A stretch of DNA of 64,000 bases from an uncultured Eubacteriales bacterium (GCA_949289125.1 CASEME010000020.1:1-64000), one strand, 5' to 3'. Positions 52,716-61,409 are shown, numbered from the stretch's first letter. A program made the numbers and translations. Notes: a model not told the origin generated them from the sequence alone.

Positions 52716-53976
52716 TGCTAATACTCTCCAAAAATTTTTGTTTGTATTTGTAGTCTATTGTCGTGTCTATTGACACAAAACCCGTACGCAACAAATGATT
52801 GTTGACAAATGTTTTGTTTTCCAAATACACATAACACGCCGACTCGTTGTCGCTGCTATCCCCCAAGCTATCATACTTCAAAAACACTTTGTGTCCCTTG
52901 AATTTATTTTGCAGATATTCGATAGCTTGTTGCTTATGTTCGGCATTTTCTTTGATACCCAACAAACGGACTATCCTTCCGTTATTTAACAGTAGCTTTT
53001 CGGGAGAAACAACTTGTTTTACGATGTATAACTCAGTCTTTTGGGATGAATTGCTATCGATTTTTGATCCGAATTGCAGCTTTTTTACATCAACCTTTTT
53101 ATCCATTTTGTGTGGATCTTTGAATAAGTATGGCAACTTGTCCAAAGAAAAGGTATTGTCCATAACCTTAGAAAAAGTGACAACAGCATTTTGTTCACTG
53201 CTAACGCTACCCAACTTTTCTCTGATTATCGGTATAAACTTTTCATTTATCTCATAACCTATTGAGTTGCGTTGCAAATTGATTGCAGCAAAAGAAGTAG
53301 TTCCGCTTCCCAAAAACGGATCGAGTACAGTTTCTCCCACAAACGAAAACATTTTAATTAAACGTTTGGGCAGTTCTTCGGGAAACATTGCAAGGTGTTC
53401 TGATTGTCTAACACCACTAAAGTTCCAATGCGAAGCAAAATATTCATTCCACTCTTGTTTGGACAGCTCCGATTTCTGCTTTTGTTCTGCAGTCGGCTTT
53501 GGCGCATTGCCCAATTTTTTGAAAATGAGTATAAACTCATAGTCCATTTTCAATATACCGTTTCTCGGGTAGGGAAAACTACCCATAACTGCTCCGCCAC
53601 CCGAAGTATTCATTGTGGTAGCCTTTTGCCAAATAATTGCACCCATGTAGTCCATGCCCAAAGTTTCGCAAAACCGAATTATTTCGGTACGAATAGGAAT
53701 AACTTTGTATCGTCCGTAATATACCGAACGCGCAAATTGATCTCCTATATTGATGCAAAGCCTACATCCGTCTGCAAGTACTCGATAACACTCTTGCCAA
53801 ACAAGATTAAGATTGTTGATATATTCCTCGTAACTGTCGTTAAAACCTATTTGGTTGTCGTCACCGTAATCTTTTAACTGCCAATACGGGGGAGAGGTAA
53901 TTATCAGCTGAACAGATTTATCTTTAATCTGTTTCATGCTACGACTGTCTCCCAAAATAACCTTATGATTTGTCAT
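52681..53976 (-). CDS. MjaI-type DNA methyltransferase with SNase-like C-terminal domain
   Basis: The protein is 431 residues. The methylase part (~1-250) is beta class: TSPPYWQLKDY (catalytic SPPY, which often marks N4-cytosine enzymes) comes first, and DPFLGSGTT (SAM motif I) near 218 comes later. A further ~130 residues (300-431) look like a staphylococcal-nuclease/OB fold: RIVRLLGI, a spaced Glu, GHKVFLKYD, VYLENKTFVNNHLLRTG. The Arg expected in the GRxLAYV strand is absent (ESACYVYL), so that domain is probably a DNA-binding module rather than a nuclease. It is paired with the MjaI-like endonuclease. Confidence 0.82.
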   Translation of the reverse strand: MTNHKVILGDSRSMKQIKDKSVQLIITSPPYWQLKDYGDDNQIGFNDSYEEYINNLNLVWQECYRVLADGCRLCINIGDQFARSVYYGRYKVIPIRTEIIRFCETLGMDYMGAIIWQKATTMNTSGGGAVMGSFPYPRNGILKMDYEFILIFKKLGNAPKPTAEQKQKSELSKQEWNEYFASHWNFSGVRQSEHLAMFPEELPKRLIKMFSFVGETVLDPFLGSGTTSFAAINLQRNSIGYEINEKFIPIIREKLGSVSSEQNAVVTFSKVMDNTFSLDKLPYLFKDPHKMDKKVDVKKLQFGSKIDSNSSQKTELYIVKQVVSPEKLLLNNGRIVRLLGIKENAEHKQQAIEYLQNKFKGHKVFLKYDSLGDSSDNESACYVYLENKTFVNNHLLRTGFVSIDTTIDYKYKQKFLESISNGKGMDTEYRN

Positions 53977-53997
53977 AAAAATTTCCTCAGTGCTATT

Positions 53998-54026
53998 ACT
54001 ATATCACAAAGTGCACTTAATTACAA
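53998..54026 (-). promoter_or_regulatory. Promoter of the MjaI-like operon
   Basis: On the minus strand TTGTAA (54021-54026) and TATAGT (53998-54003) have a 17-base spacer, 22 bases before ATG. Confidence 0.65.
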
Positions 54027-54222
54027 GCACATATTATTTGGACAGTAGCCACACATCACATATCAAAGTATGCTTTTTATTGTTGAATGTTATAAAACAA
54101 CAGTCAGCTGTATTATGCGCCTTACCAAACAACGTGCAAAAGAAAATACAAACTGTTAGTTGTGTTTCTCTTACACAGACACATTGTAGTTTTACCTTAA
54201 AAAACGAAGTAACACTGCGCGA
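54027..54222. other. Spacer, no gene seen
   Basis: AT-rich spacer. Its right end (ACGAAG...TGCGCG...AAAAAGG, about 54204-54230) resembles a decayed copy of the 94-bp repeat that follows. Confidence 0.4.
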
Positions 54223-54228
54223 TAAAAA

Positions 54229-54540
54229 GGACTGCCGACAATCAGCTGACCTGCTTTATTATCCTCAAGTAGTAAATTGCTAACATACTTGGCGCGCCTT
54301 ACGAAGCGGCGCGGCAAAAAAAGGACTGCCAATAATCAGCTGCCTGCTTTTTATCCTCAAGCAGCAAATTCTTAATTTACTTGGCGCGCCTTACGAAGCG
54401 GCGCGGCAAAAAAAAAGGACTGCCAATAATCAGCTGACCTGCTTTATTATCCTCAAGCAGTAAATTGCTAACATACTTGGCGCGCCTTACGAAGCGGCGC
54501 AGCAAAAAAAGGACTGCCGATCATCAGCAGTCCTTTTTTT
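54229..54540. repeat. Tandem array of a 94-bp repeat
   Basis: GGACTGCC recurs at 54229, 54323, 54417 and 54511, exactly 94 bases apart. Units 1 and 3 differ at about four positions; the fourth is cut short at a terminator hairpin next to tRNA-Arg. Each unit holds a CTGCTT...AAGCAG hairpin, a TGGCGCGCC block like the 3' end of the tRNA, the imperfect palindrome GGCGCGCC/GCGGCGCGGC and an A-run. It lies directly behind the tRNA. Confidence 0.9.
54504..54540 (-). terminator. Terminator of tRNA-Arg(ACG)
   Basis: AAAAAAAGGACTGC...GCAGTCCTTTTTTT is a perfect hairpin right after the tRNA; its right arm is what recurs in the 94-bp repeats. Confidence 0.9.
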
Positions 54541-54616
54541 GGCGCGCCATAAGGAGCTCGAATCCCTAACCTTTGGTTCCGTAGACCAACGCTCTATCCA
54601 ATTGAGCTAATGGCGC
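54540..54616 (-). tRNA. tRNA-Arg(ACG)
   Basis: The gene is 77 bases with encoded CCA. The acceptor GCGCCAT pairs with ATGGCGC, then discriminator G. The D-arm TAGCTCAATTGGATAGA, anticodon stem TTGGT/ACCAA with loop CTACGGA (anticodon ACG, read as ICG) and the T-arm TAGGGATTCGAGCTCCTTA are present. Confidence 0.95.
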
Positions 54617-54691
54617 ATAAGCCGTAGACGTTACGCATACAAGTGTGTATACACAACGTTTACGCATATTGCACTTTCAAAGTGCTTTAGT

Positions 54692-54720
54692 ATTATACAG
54701 CAACAGCACAATATTGTCAA
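54692..54720 (-). promoter_or_regulatory. Promoter of tRNA-Arg(ACG)
   Basis: On the minus strand consensus TTGACA (54715-54720) and TATAAT (54692-54697) have a 17-base spacer. Confidence 0.9.
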
Positions 54721-54878
54721 CCGAATAATAAAAAAAATGTGCAATATATGACTTTGGGCGCTACACGGTATATACTACCCATAATGAAAAAAATTGCTAC
54801 AAATTTTGCCAATTTTCGTCAACATAATTGACATAAACAATGCTTACGTCTATAATCTTAGTTGTGATGAGGTAAAGT

Positions 54879-56450
54879 ATGCAAACTTTGTATTATGGCG
54901 GCAATATACTTACAATGTCAAAAAAGATGTACACCGAGGCTATTGTGACCGAAGAGGATACAATTATCTTTGAAGGTACGCTCAAAGCTGCCAAAAAATT
55001 TGTCAACAAAACACACCGCACAGTCAATCTCAAAGGCTGTGCTTTGATGCCCTCTTTTGTAGAAGCGCACGCACATTTTAACGATATTGTATATGGCTAC
55101 CTCAGTATTGACGCAAGAGAGTATTGGCAGACAGACGACTTGTTGCAAGCAATAGTAGAGTTTGTACGACACAACAATCTTACTACCGACCAATGGGTAA
55201 TAGTACGCCACTTTGACAATATGCGTATGCAAAAGCAGTCTTTCCCCACCCTTGCCGAGCTCGACCAAGCAGCACCCGACAACCCTGTGGTAATACTGCA
55301 TATCAACAACCGTATGGGCATATTCAATAGCAAAGCGTACGAATTGGCACAACAGCTGTACAATGACAGTTCACTTACTGCTCACAACGGCTATGTTGTA
55401 CAAGAAGAATATATGCGATTGGCACACGCAGTGCAATCGCCTTCCGAACAAAATATATTGGACGCTGTAGGCATAGCGCAACGTACACTGCTCAAAAACG
55501 GTGTCACCACCGCAACAGACTGCGTACTTACTCAGGACTATATGTCTATATTGCGCCAAATTGTAGACAATCATCTGTTGCAAATGGATGTTGCAGCATA
55601 CGTGGAATATAGCGCATACGATGGTTTTCGCAGGGCTTTTGACAACTGCATAGACAAATATTATAACGGTTTCCGATTGGCAGGCATAGGCATTATTATT
55701 GACGGAGACCTACACCACCAAAGCGCGCGTGTCAACGATGGATATATCAACGACCAACAAAACAACGGCAAACAGTTGCTTAGCAATCAACGCCTTGTAA
55801 AAGTGATGCAGACGGCAAGCAAATACGGTGCACAACTTGCCATACAAGCAAACGGCGATGTGGCAGTAAAACAAGCGTTGTGGTGTTATGACAAATTGGA
55901 CGCCAACATATACAGACGTGCCCGTATGAGCCCTATACTTGCGCATGCACACATTGTGGAACAGACATTGCTCAAAAAAATGCACCACTTGCGCATTAGC
56001 CCGTGCTTCTTTATTGACGACATTGTGCGTCACGGTGATATAGATTTGCACTTGTTAGGCAACAAATTTTTCCGCAACTGCTATCCGCTGAAGTCTGCAC
56101 AAGATATGCACATCAAATATTCGTTGTGCCGTGACATTGGCGACACAGCTTCCAGCCCACTCAGTTGTGTACAAAACGCAGTACTGCGCACAACAAACGG
56201 TGGTATTGTGCTTAATGAAGCTGAAAAGGTTGCTCCTATAGACGCCCTGCGCGCTGTTACTGTCAATGCTGCACACGCATTGAAGGAAGATGACAAAAAA
56301 GGCACTCTTTTGCGTGGCAAAAAAGCAGACATGGTAATATTGTCCGACGATCCTACCACTGTTGCAGACCGCAAAATAGCACAAATTAAGGTTATGCAAA
56401 CAATCAAGGACGGAGTTGCCGTATATACAAATAAGCTGTGGCAACAGTAA
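54879..56450 (+). CDS. YtcJ-like amidohydrolase (Amidohydro_3)
   Basis: The protein is 523 residues. It follows the YtcJ plan: an N-terminal beta sandwich (LYYGGNILTM, EDTIIFEG), then the TIM barrel entry MPSFVEAHAHF (HxH metal ligands), GVTTATDCVL, GIGIIIDGDLHHQSARV, QANGDVAV, AHAHIVEQ, and the closing VNAAHALKEDDKKGTLLRGKKADMVI. Such enzymes hydrolyse C-N bonds in formyl, acyl or ring substrates. The substrate cannot be named. GAGGT lies upstream; the gene is alone between tRNA-Arg and a terminator. Confidence 0.85.
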   Translation: MQTLYYGGNILTMSKKMYTEAIVTEEDTIIFEGTLKAAKKFVNKTHRTVNLKGCALMPSFVEAHAHFNDIVYGYLSIDAREYWQTDDLLQAIVEFVRHNNLTTDQWVIVRHFDNMRMQKQSFPTLAELDQAAPDNPVVILHINNRMGIFNSKAYELAQQLYNDSSLTAHNGYVVQEEYMRLAHAVQSPSEQNILDAVGIAQRTLLKNGVTTATDCVLTQDYMSILRQIVDNHLLQMDVAAYVEYSAYDGFRRAFDNCIDKYYNGFRLAGIGIIIDGDLHHQSARVNDGYINDQQNNGKQLLSNQRLVKVMQTASKYGAQLAIQANGDVAVKQALWCYDKLDANIYRRARMSPILAHAHIVEQTLLKKMHHLRISPCFFIDDIVRHGDIDLHLLGNKFFRNCYPLKSAQDMHIKYSLCRDIGDTASSPLSCVQNAVLRTTNGGIVLNEAEKVAPIDALRAVTVNAAHALKEDDKKGTLLRGKKADMVILSDDPTTVADRKIAQIKVMQTIKDGVAVYTNKLWQQ

Positions 56451-56523
56451 TTTTGCCAACATCAATCACATAGAGTTGTCGCAGACAACACAATACACAA
56501 ATATCAGCATTACCAAATATACA

Positions 56524-56557
56524 CAAAAGCACACCTGTTTTGCAGGTGTGCTTTTGT
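56524..56557. terminator. Bidirectional terminator
   Basis: The perfect 14-bp stem CAAAAGCACACCTG/CAGGTGTGCTTTTG lies between convergent genes. Confidence 0.9.
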
Positions 56558-56585
56558 ATTCTCTGTTACTTTGTAGTTGTCGTTA

Positions 56586-57056
56586 TCAATAATTGTAATA
56601 TAGTCCGTAGTGCCGCTCTCTCAACAGTGTTTCGTGTTCAAAGTCTATATCGTATTTGTGCAGTTGGGTATAAGCCACCGCTCTTTTTACCGTTATTTCC
56701 AATATACACACTGTCGGATCTGCCTCATTTACCATATCTACATACACATCGGCAAGCTCACGGCGCACCACTTTGCGCAGTTCGGCATTGGCTTCAAGCA
56801 AGGGATGACCGATATTTTTGGCTACGCCGTACAGTTTTTGCGCTTTGTACACCAAGGCTACACGCGGATTGCGTGTAATTTCTGCCACCTTATTGGTATT
56901 GCTGTGCGTAACAACATACATCTTGTCATTGTGCATAAACGAGTATACCGAACGTATATTGACGCCTTGTTCTGTCTGTGTTGCCATAGCATAGATAAGA
57001 CGCTCTCCAAAACGCTCTCTTACCACTTCGCAGGCTCTGCCCCAATATTCTTGCAT
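56586..57056 (-). CDS. Pyridoxamine 5'-phosphate oxidase-like flavin-binding protein
   Basis: The 156-residue protein is a PNPOx-like split barrel: RLIYAMATQTEQGVNIRSV, MYVVTHSNTNKVAEITRNPRVALVY and a following helix of the usual FMN-binding layout. The C-terminal region (LLRERHYGLYYNY) is aromatic. GGGAGG lies ahead of the start. Likely a flavin-dependent reductase of unknown substrate; not a true PdxH, since the PLP-site residues at the C-terminus are not evident. It follows htpG's terminator but reads in the same direction as htpG. Confidence 0.75.
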   Translation of the reverse strand: MQEYWGRACEVVRERFGERLIYAMATQTEQGVNIRSVYSFMHNDKMYVVTHSNTNKVAEITRNPRVALVYKAQKLYGVAKNIGHPLLEANAELRKVVRRELADVYVDMVNEADPTVCILEITVKRAVAYTQLHKYDIDFEHETLLRERHYGLYYNY

Positions 57057-57126
57057 ACCAAACCTCCCTTTTGCTTTTTGTCGTTCTTAATTATATTTTA
57101 CCATAAAAGTACACTATGTCAATACC

Positions 57127-57167
57127 AAAAATATGCACGTCCGCTTTTTTTATTAACGGGCGTGCAC
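57127..57167 (-). terminator. Terminator of htpG
   Basis: On the minus strand TGCACGCCCG and CGGACGTGCA form a stem followed by TATTTTTGG, just past the htpG stop. Confidence 0.65.
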
Positions 57168-57175
57168 AAAAAAAT

Positions 57176-59041
57176 TTATTCTGCAAGCAACATGCACACT
57201 TCAGAGGACAGTTCGGCTACATTGTCGACAGGCAAACCTTCTATAAGCCTTGCCAATTTGTACAAAATATCGGCATACTTTTGAAGTTTGTCTTTGTCCG
57301 ATACAAACAGTTGTTGCAACTTTGCATATACAGGGTGTTGTACGTTGATTTCCAACACTTTGTCGGCTTTTATCTTGTTGGTTTGCTGAGGCATGCTATT
57401 GAGCACTTTTTCCATCTCAATAGACACTTCTCCCTTAGTGGTAAGGCACACAGGGTGATTGCTAAGTTGCTGAGTGCCCACAACGTCCACAACTTCACCT
57501 TTGAGACTTTCTTTTATCCATTGCAACATCTGCTTATCTTGCTCGGAGTACTCTGCTGTTTGTTCGCCACTCTCTGCCGATACCGAACGGAAAGGCTTGT
57601 CGTTGTATTTGTCCAACATTTTCAACGCAAACTCGTCCACGTCATCCGTAAGACACAGTACGTCATAGCCCTTTGCAAGCACTTTGTCGCATTGAGGCAG
57701 ACATTTGATAGCCTCTACAGTATTGCCGCAAGCATAATAGATATGCTCCTGACCTTCTTTCATACTGTCTGTATAATCTTTGAGCGTTATCAGTTTGTTG
57801 TTGCTAAGAGAGTAGAACAAAAGCAAATCCTTCAGTTTGTCCTTGTTAGCACCCCAATCGGCATACACACCGTACTTGAGTTGCAAACCGAACGTGAGGA
57901 AAAACTTTTCGTAGTTTTCTCTATCCTTGTTCAACAAGTCGGTCAATTCGGAAGTAATCTTTTTCTCTATATTAGAAGCAATCAACTTCAATCTTCTGTC
58001 GTGCTGAATGGTCTCACGCGAGATATTGAGCGTCAACTTGCTGTCCACAAGACCTTTTACAAAACTGTAGTAATCGGGCAACAACTGCTCGCACTTGTCT
58101 GTTATCAACACACCGTCCGAATACAACCTCAAACCTTTTTCATAATTTTTGGTGTAATAGTTGTAAGGTGCGTGCGAAGGAATATACAACAAGGCTTTGT
58201 AATCTACCACGCCTTCTGCCGAAGTATGCACTACTTTAAGAGGCGGTTCAAAGTCGTAAAAAGTCTCTTTGTAAAATTCGTCATATTGTTCTTTTGTGAC
58301 TTCGGACTTGCTCTTTCTCCACAACGGCACCATGCTGTTGACAGTCTGCCACTCCTGCTTAGTTTGCTTCACTTCTCCCTTGTCGTCATAATCCTTAACT
58401 TCAACAAGCAACTGTATGGGATAGCGTATATAGTCCGAATATTTTTTGATAAGCGAGCGCAAAGTGTATTGGTCGGCAAACTTGCTGTAGTCCTCTTCCT
58501 CGATGTCGGGCTTGAGATGAATGACAATTTTGGTACCTCTTTCGGGCAAATCTGCGCTCTTAATGCTGTAACCTTCCACACCGTCCGATGTCCATACATT
58601 GCCTTTTTCGTCATCAAAACTACGTGAATACACTTCTACTTTATCTCCCACCATAAAAGCAGAATAAAAACCAACGCCAAATCTGCCTATTATGTCGATA
58701 TCCTCTGTACTTTGTTCTTTTGCGTCGGTGTTTTCCGTTTTCCACTGTTCCGAACCACTTTTTGCTATTGTGCCAAGATTGTCTTCCAACTCTTTGGCGG
58801 TCATGCCTATGCCGTTGTCGGCAATGGTCAATGTGCGTGCCTCTTTGTCGCAAGATACTTTGATGGCAAAGTCCTCTCGGGTAAGTCCGCTGATGCCACC
58901 CGTAAGACTCTTGTAGTACAATTTGTCTATAGCGTCACTTGCATTGCTCAATAGTTCTCTCAAAAAAATTTCTTTGTTGGTGTATATAGAATTGATCATT
59001 ATATCCAAAACTTTTTTGGATTCTGTCTTAAACTTCTTCAT
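57176..59041 (-). CDS. htpG: Hsp90-family molecular chaperone HtpG
   Basis: The protein is 621 residues, full length for HtpG. The GHKL ATPase shows FLRELLSNASDAIDK, TIADNGIGMTAKELEDNLGTIAKSG and GRFGVGFYSAFMV in order; the middle domain has YIRYPIQLLVE and the catalytic Arg in LNISRETIQ. It lacks the charged linker and C-terminal MEEVD of eukaryotic Hsp90. It refolds or remodels clients in the cytoplasm using ATP. AAGGAG lies 7 bases before ATG. It lies 70 bases downstream of hsp20 with a hairpin between them, so it may be partly co-expressed from the CIRCE-controlled promoter. Confidence 0.96.
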   Translation of the reverse strand: MKKFKTESKKVLDIMINSIYTNKEIFLRELLSNASDAIDKLYYKSLTGGISGLTREDFAIKVSCDKEARTLTIADNGIGMTAKELEDNLGTIAKSGSEQWKTENTDAKEQSTEDIDIIGRFGVGFYSAFMVGDKVEVYSRSFDDEKGNVWTSDGVEGYSIKSADLPERGTKIVIHLKPDIEEEDYSKFADQYTLRSLIKKYSDYIRYPIQLLVEVKDYDDKGEVKQTKQEWQTVNSMVPLWRKSKSEVTKEQYDEFYKETFYDFEPPLKVVHTSAEGVVDYKALLYIPSHAPYNYYTKNYEKGLRLYSDGVLITDKCEQLLPDYYSFVKGLVDSKLTLNISRETIQHDRRLKLIASNIEKKITSELTDLLNKDRENYEKFFLTFGLQLKYGVYADWGANKDKLKDLLLFYSLSNNKLITLKDYTDSMKEGQEHIYYACGNTVEAIKCLPQCDKVLAKGYDVLCLTDDVDEFALKMLDKYNDKPFRSVSAESGEQTAEYSEQDKQMLQWIKESLKGEVVDVVGTQQLSNHPVCLTTKGEVSIEMEKVLNSMPQQTNKIKADKVLEINVQHPVYAKLQQLFVSDKDKLQKYADILYKLARLIEGLPVDNVAELSSEVCMLLAE

Positions 59042-59063
59042 ACTTGCTCCTTAATTGTAATAC

Positions 59064-59095
59064 AACAAAGAGCCGTACCGTGTTGGTACGACTCT
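59064..59095 (-). terminator. Hairpin between hsp20 and htpG (terminator or attenuator)
   Basis: On the minus strand AGAGTCGTAC/GTACGGCTCT is followed by TTGTTGT. The weak T-run may allow read-through into htpG. Confidence 0.6.
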
Positions 59096-59111
59096 GTGCG
59101 TACTGTTGTTA

Positions 59112-59522
59112 TTATTCAATATCAATCTTGTGTTCGTTGACTTCGGGCGCCTGTTTGGGCACAACAACACTCAACACGCCGTTGTTGTACTTTGCCTTAA
59201 CATTTTTCTCGTCTACTTCGCCAAGATAGTACGAACGTGTGCACTGCATGCTACGCTCTCTTGCTATATAATTGCTTTGCTCATTTTCCTGCTCTTCTTT
59301 GCAAGCGGAAACAACAAGGTTGCCTTTTTCCAATTTGAGGCTTATGTCCTTTTTGTCAAAACCGGGCAGGTCGATGTCCAAAACATATTCTTTCTCGGTT
59401 TCCTTAACGTCGGTACGCATCCATTTGCTACCGTTACTGCCAAAGAAAGAACGGAAGAAATCATACGGTGTATCAAATTGGTCGCTCAAATCGCGGTTTT
59501 TCTTAGTGATGTAGTATTTCAT
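59112..59522 (-). CDS. Small heat-shock protein (Hsp20/alpha-crystallin family)
   Basis: The protein is 136 residues. An N-terminal aromatic segment (DTPYDFFRSFFG) precedes an alpha-crystallin domain with LDIDLPGFDKKDISLKLEKGNLVVSA, a long loop, SYYLGEVDEKNVKAKYNNGVLSVVVPK (the GVL motif) and a short C-terminal tail with I-D-I in place of I-x-I. It is an ATP-independent holdase. AGGAG lies ahead of ATG, and an upstream CIRCE element marks it as HrcA-controlled. Confidence 0.93.
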   Translation of the reverse strand: MKYYITKKNRDLSDQFDTPYDFFRSFFGSNGSKWMRTDVKETEKEYVLDIDLPGFDKKDISLKLEKGNLVVSACKEEQENEQSNYIARERSMQCTRSYYLGEVDEKNVKAKYNNGVLSVVVPKQAPEVNEHKIDIE

Positions 59523-59591
59523 AATGGTATCTCCTATAATGCTGTATTGAGAAAGGTTTTACAAGCGTTTAGCAAACTTAAGTTTTATTTG

Positions 59592-59618
59592 TTAGCACTC
59601 TTTCCCTTTGACTGCTAA
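59592..59618 (-). promoter_or_regulatory. CIRCE operator (HrcA-binding site)
   Basis: TTAGCACTC-N9-GACTGCTAA differs by one base from the CIRCE consensus TTAGCACTC-N9-GAGTGCTAA, and lies immediately downstream of the -10 box of the hsp20 promoter. Confidence 0.9.
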
Positions 59619-59619
59619 T

Positions 59620-59647
59620 ATTATAGCACATATATTTCAAATGTCAA
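59620..59647 (-). promoter_or_regulatory. Promoter of hsp20
   Basis: On the minus strand TTGACA (59642-59647) and TATAAT (59620-59625) have a 16-base spacer. Confidence 0.9.
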
Positions 59648-59770
59648 CTGCTATACAGCAAAATTTTCAAAAATTTTTTGTCAAAATTTGTTCTATTTGG
59701 CTTTGTAGCCCTCAGCCCGTACATTTATATATTACTTAGCCATTTTTACCGCTTAGTACTGTTGTTATAC

Positions 59771-59805
59771 AAAAAAAAACGCTGTCTCTGTATATCGAGA
59801 CAGCG
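59771..59805 (-). terminator. Terminator of ksgA
   Basis: On the minus strand CGCTGTCTC/GAGACAGCG is followed by nine Ts. Confidence 0.9.
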
Positions 59806-59870
59806 ATTGGACACATTATGTAGTTGCTAACCGTTGCAATCATTGCAACACAATATTATTTCACAACAGA

Positions 59871-60713
59871 TTAACGTATATTTTTGGAGGCAAGCACATT
59901 GCTAAGCTCCACCATCTTCTCCACCGACAACGACTCACCGCGAATATTAGACGGCAAATCTATATCTGCAAGTATATTTTCTGCCACAACTCTATCAATA
60001 CCAAAAGTGTTAACAAGGTTGTTGACCAACGTTTTGCGGCGCATGGCAAAGGCGCAACGCGTTGTTTTGCCAAACAACTTGATGTCGTCAATGTTGTGCT
60101 TGTTTCTGTTCATCTTGATATTGATAACCGCACTGTCCACATTGGGCACAGGATAAAACAACGTGCGGTCGAGCACCTTGATAAGGCTTACGTCTGCAAC
60201 TACTTGCACTGCCACCGTTATTGCACCATAGTCTTTTGTGTTTTCCTTAGCACAAAGACGTTGTGCCACTTCCTTTTGAATTGTAAGCGTAAGACTTGCA
60301 ACTTTGTCACTACCTTCCACAAACTTCATAATAAGCGGCGTAGTTATATAATATGGTATATTGGCTACCACTTTGTATGGTTTGTTGTCTGTATATTGCT
60401 TTTCTATTGCAGATACTTCTTGCTTCATCACGTCCGCCATCACTACTTCACAGTTGTTGTAATTTGCCAAAGTTATTGCAAGTATGCTTTGCAAATTGCG
60501 GTCTATTTCAAAGGCGACTACTCGCTTTGCCGCACGACAAATACTACCCGTCAATGTGCCTGCGCCTGCGCCTATTTCCAACACAACGTCCTCTTTGGTG
60601 ATACCGGACAGTTGTACAATCTCGTCCAACAACTGCTCGTCAGTTAAAAAGTTTTGCCCAAACTGTTTGTTAAAACGAAAGTTGTGCTGTTTCAAAATAT
60701 CTTTTATTTGCAT
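59871..60713 (-). CDS. ksgA: 16S rRNA adenine dimethyltransferase KsgA (RsmA)
   Basis: The protein is 280 residues from ATG 60711-60713 (GAGGT upstream); a frame to 60836 has no such site. It shows KQFGQNFLTD, the SAM motif VLEIGAGAGTLT, FEIDRNL, and the catalytic NIPYYITTP, all typical of RsmA. It dimethylates two adjacent adenines in the 3' helix of 16S rRNA during 30S assembly. The length and C-terminal RRKTLVNNL helix are as usual. ErmB-type enzymes are related but lack this context. Confidence 0.94.
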   Translation of the reverse strand: MQIKDILKQHNFRFNKQFGQNFLTDEQLLDEIVQLSGITKEDVVLEIGAGAGTLTGSICRAAKRVVAFEIDRNLQSILAITLANYNNCEVVMADVMKQEVSAIEKQYTDNKPYKVVANIPYYITTPLIMKFVEGSDKVASLTLTIQKEVAQRLCAKENTKDYGAITVAVQVVADVSLIKVLDRTLFYPVPNVDSAVINIKMNRNKHNIDDIKLFGKTTRCAFAMRRKTLVNNLVNTFGIDRVVAENILADIDLPSNIRGESLSVEKMVELSNVLASKNIR

Positions 60714-60816
60714 AATAATTACCTCATAGGTTGGAATGTAGCGGACTACACACTGCAGTTTGTCTCGTACCAATATGCAACAGTTGCCCAAATTGCTTGT
60801 TTTTTTCTTGATAATG

Positions 60817-60841
60817 AAAAAGGGTGCTTGCATCACCCTTT
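60817..60841 (-). terminator. Terminator of the gene at 60903
   Basis: On the minus strand AAAGGGTG/CACCCTTT is followed by TTC. Confidence 0.6.
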
Positions 60842-60902
60842 AGTTTTACGGTTATAATGTTTTGTAGACAAATTTTGCAAAGCTATGTCTTGACACAGCA
60901 AA

Positions 60903-61334
60903 TTACTGTTGCTGATGAGCTTGCGCCTGCTCCGTATCGTCATCAGTCTGCACCTGCCGTCTGTATTTGCGTACCAATCGGTAAATTTCCCCCAATTTCC
61001 AATAGGACAGCAAAAAGAACACAACTACGCTTAGCCACAGTACAAACGATATAAATATAACCAACGGACGATTGTCTGCAAGCACAATGCCCAATCCAAC
61101 AGACAGCACAATAAACACAATAAAGGCTATTGTCGTCATTATGCTTATAGATACAAAAGTACCAAATACTATCGTTTTGTGCACAACAGGTTTTAGCTGT
61201 TCGGGCGTAAAGTTGTCCGATTTTTTAACATACGGCAACACATATTTTTTTTGTTTGCGTCTATGCTGAACGGATATTTTTACCGTTTCTTGCTTTTTGC
61301 GCAATTTTTTTTCTTTGCGAGTTTGCCCCGACAT
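60903..61334 (-). CDS. Small membrane protein of unknown function
   Basis: The protein is 143 residues. The N-terminal ~45 residues are very basic (TRKEKKLRKKQE, HRRKQKKY). Two membrane helices follow (~52-82 and ~88-112), then a charged cytoplasmic tail with an Asp/Gln-rich end. No Shine-Dalgarno is visible. No family recognised; position between ksgA and the FakA-like fragment gives no functional clue. Confidence 0.5.
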   Translation of the reverse strand: MSGQTRKEKKLRKKQETVKISVQHRRKQKKYVLPYVKKSDNFTPEQLKPVVHKTIVFGTFVSISIMTTIAFIVFIVLSVGLGIVLADNRPLVIFISFVLWLSVVVFFLLSYWKLGEIYRLVRKYRRQVQTDDDTEQAQAHQQQ

Positions 61335-61409
61335 AATTTACAACTTACAACGTCGTAGTTGCAAGTTTTCCCCCTTTGTAAACTACTTTGACAGCACATG
61401 AGACACATC

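Noticed and set aside
54229-54540. CRISPR array
   Set aside because: The period is 94 bases and the whole unit is repeated; there are no short repeats with distinct spacers and no cas genes.
57116-58627. 503-residue frame antisense to htpG
   Set aside because: Shadow of htpG; composition is not protein-like.
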